DNA of 15,233 bases from DATBGE01 sp036558125 (GTDB taxonomy: Bacteria; Gemmatimonadota; Gemmatimonadetes; Gemmatimonadales; GWC2-71-9). Both the position numbers and the translations under genes were made by a program. Shown here in pieces: positions 14,927 to 15,233 of this stretch. Below the pieces are notes generated by a model, which saw nothing but the letters and a program-made list of their open reading frames with translations, was not told the origin of the DNA and searched no databases. The first letter of the stretch is position 1. Every line of letters starts with the position of its first letter. The stretch lies in NCBI GenBank assembly GCA_036558125.1, contig DATBGE010000160.1:1-15233 (forward strand), read 5' to 3'.

Positions 14927-15233
14927 GCGTCCGCAGCCGCCGGGTATGGCTCGGCATCGCGGCGATGTTGCTGGTAGGCGGACTCGTCTGGGCCACACGA
15001 CGTCCGTCCGATAATCGAACCTGGAGTCCGGACCAGGCCGTGATGCCGAGTGCAGAATTCCACGGCCATGAAGTAACGATTCGCCGGGTGAGAAATTTCG
15101 GCTGGACTTCGGCGACCGAGTTCACCAGCGCCTACGACGATCGGACCTACGACCTGGACAAGATCCAGTCGGCCTGGTTCGTCCTGGTGCCGTTCTCGAC
15201 GAGCTGGCGAGGGCCGGCACACAGTTTCGCCAG
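14923..15233 (+). CDS. DUF4105-like (Lnb N-terminal type) membrane-anchored protein, partial
   Basis: Open reading frame running off the window's right edge; about 103 codons are visible. A transmembrane or signal-anchor stretch (VWLGIAAMLLVGGLVWA) near residues 8-24 is followed by WSPDQ, the strand VTIRRVRNFGW, and TYDLDKIQSAWFVLVPFS. This matches the YDLDK pattern preceding the catalytic region in DUF4105/Lnb N-terminal proteins, which are periplasmic cysteine-protease-like domains; the catalytic part is beyond the window. No ATG or GTG exists at the natural start: CTG 14923 overlaps the upstream TGA and has GAAAGGG about six bases before it, while ATG 14965 would cut the hydrophobic segment. 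Translational coupling to the aminotransferase-fold gene is likely. Family assignment is from memory of the motif. Confidence 0.65.
   Translation, partial: MSVRSRRVWLGIAAMLLVGGLVWATRRPSDNRTWSPDQAVMPSAEFHGHEVTIRRVRNFGWTSATEFTSAYDDRTYDLDKIQSAWFVLVPFSTSWRGPAHSFA

Overview
The window is GC-rich, densely packed bacterial chromosome. The mix of genes is an elongation factor P, a thiamine-biosynthesis gene behind a TPP riboswitch, two large hybrid histidine kinases, an HD-GYP/HEAT-repeat pair, a Tat-exported PLP enzyme and exported HExxH proteins. It suggests a free-living Gram-negative from a group such as Gemmatimonadota. That placement rests on overall gene flavour, not on a marker gene. I see no mobile element, tRNA, rRNA, CRISPR array or phage gene.

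Layout, left to right. (1) 117-1040 (+): an enterochelin-esterase-like alpha/beta hydrolase with an EF-hand-like loop, whose 3' end overlaps the next gene tail to tail. (2) 4573-1007 (-): thiC, followed after 3 bases by a membrane hybrid histidine kinase. The thiC leader (4574 to about 4788) is a TPP riboswitch whose anti-SD and anti-anti-SD pairings can be read from the sequence. (3) 4789-5145: a non-coding stretch with a possible thiC promoter on the minus strand. On the plus strand it holds an unassigned stem-rich leader ending in an 11-bp hairpin before a small exported zinc peptidase. (4) 5146-5646 and 5772-6659 (+): two paralogous exported HExxH (M48-like) proteins, the second with an extra C-terminal region. 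A 7-bp tandem repeat lies between them. (5) 13505-6640 (-): efp, a HEAT-repeat protein, an HD-GYP protein and a soluble GAF-PAS-PAS-PAS hybrid histidine kinase. The last three are coupled (4-base overlap, then a 2-base gap). (6) 13655-14926 (+): a Tat-signal class V aminotransferase-fold protein divergent from efp, overlapping a DUF4105-like membrane-anchored protein cut by the window end.

How they may work together: the HEAT and HD-GYP proteins appear to share a related N-terminal domain and are translationally coupled to each other and to the kinase. They therefore look like one signalling module, perhaps ending in cyclic-di-GMP turnover. The thiC-kinase pair would place a sensor kinase under thiamine pyrophosphate control if both are on one transcript. 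The strongest leads are the HEAT/HD-GYP/kinase module, the unassigned plus-strand leader before the zinc peptidase, the thiC switch with its downstream kinase, and an EF-P carrying Asn where the modified Lys or Arg normally sits.
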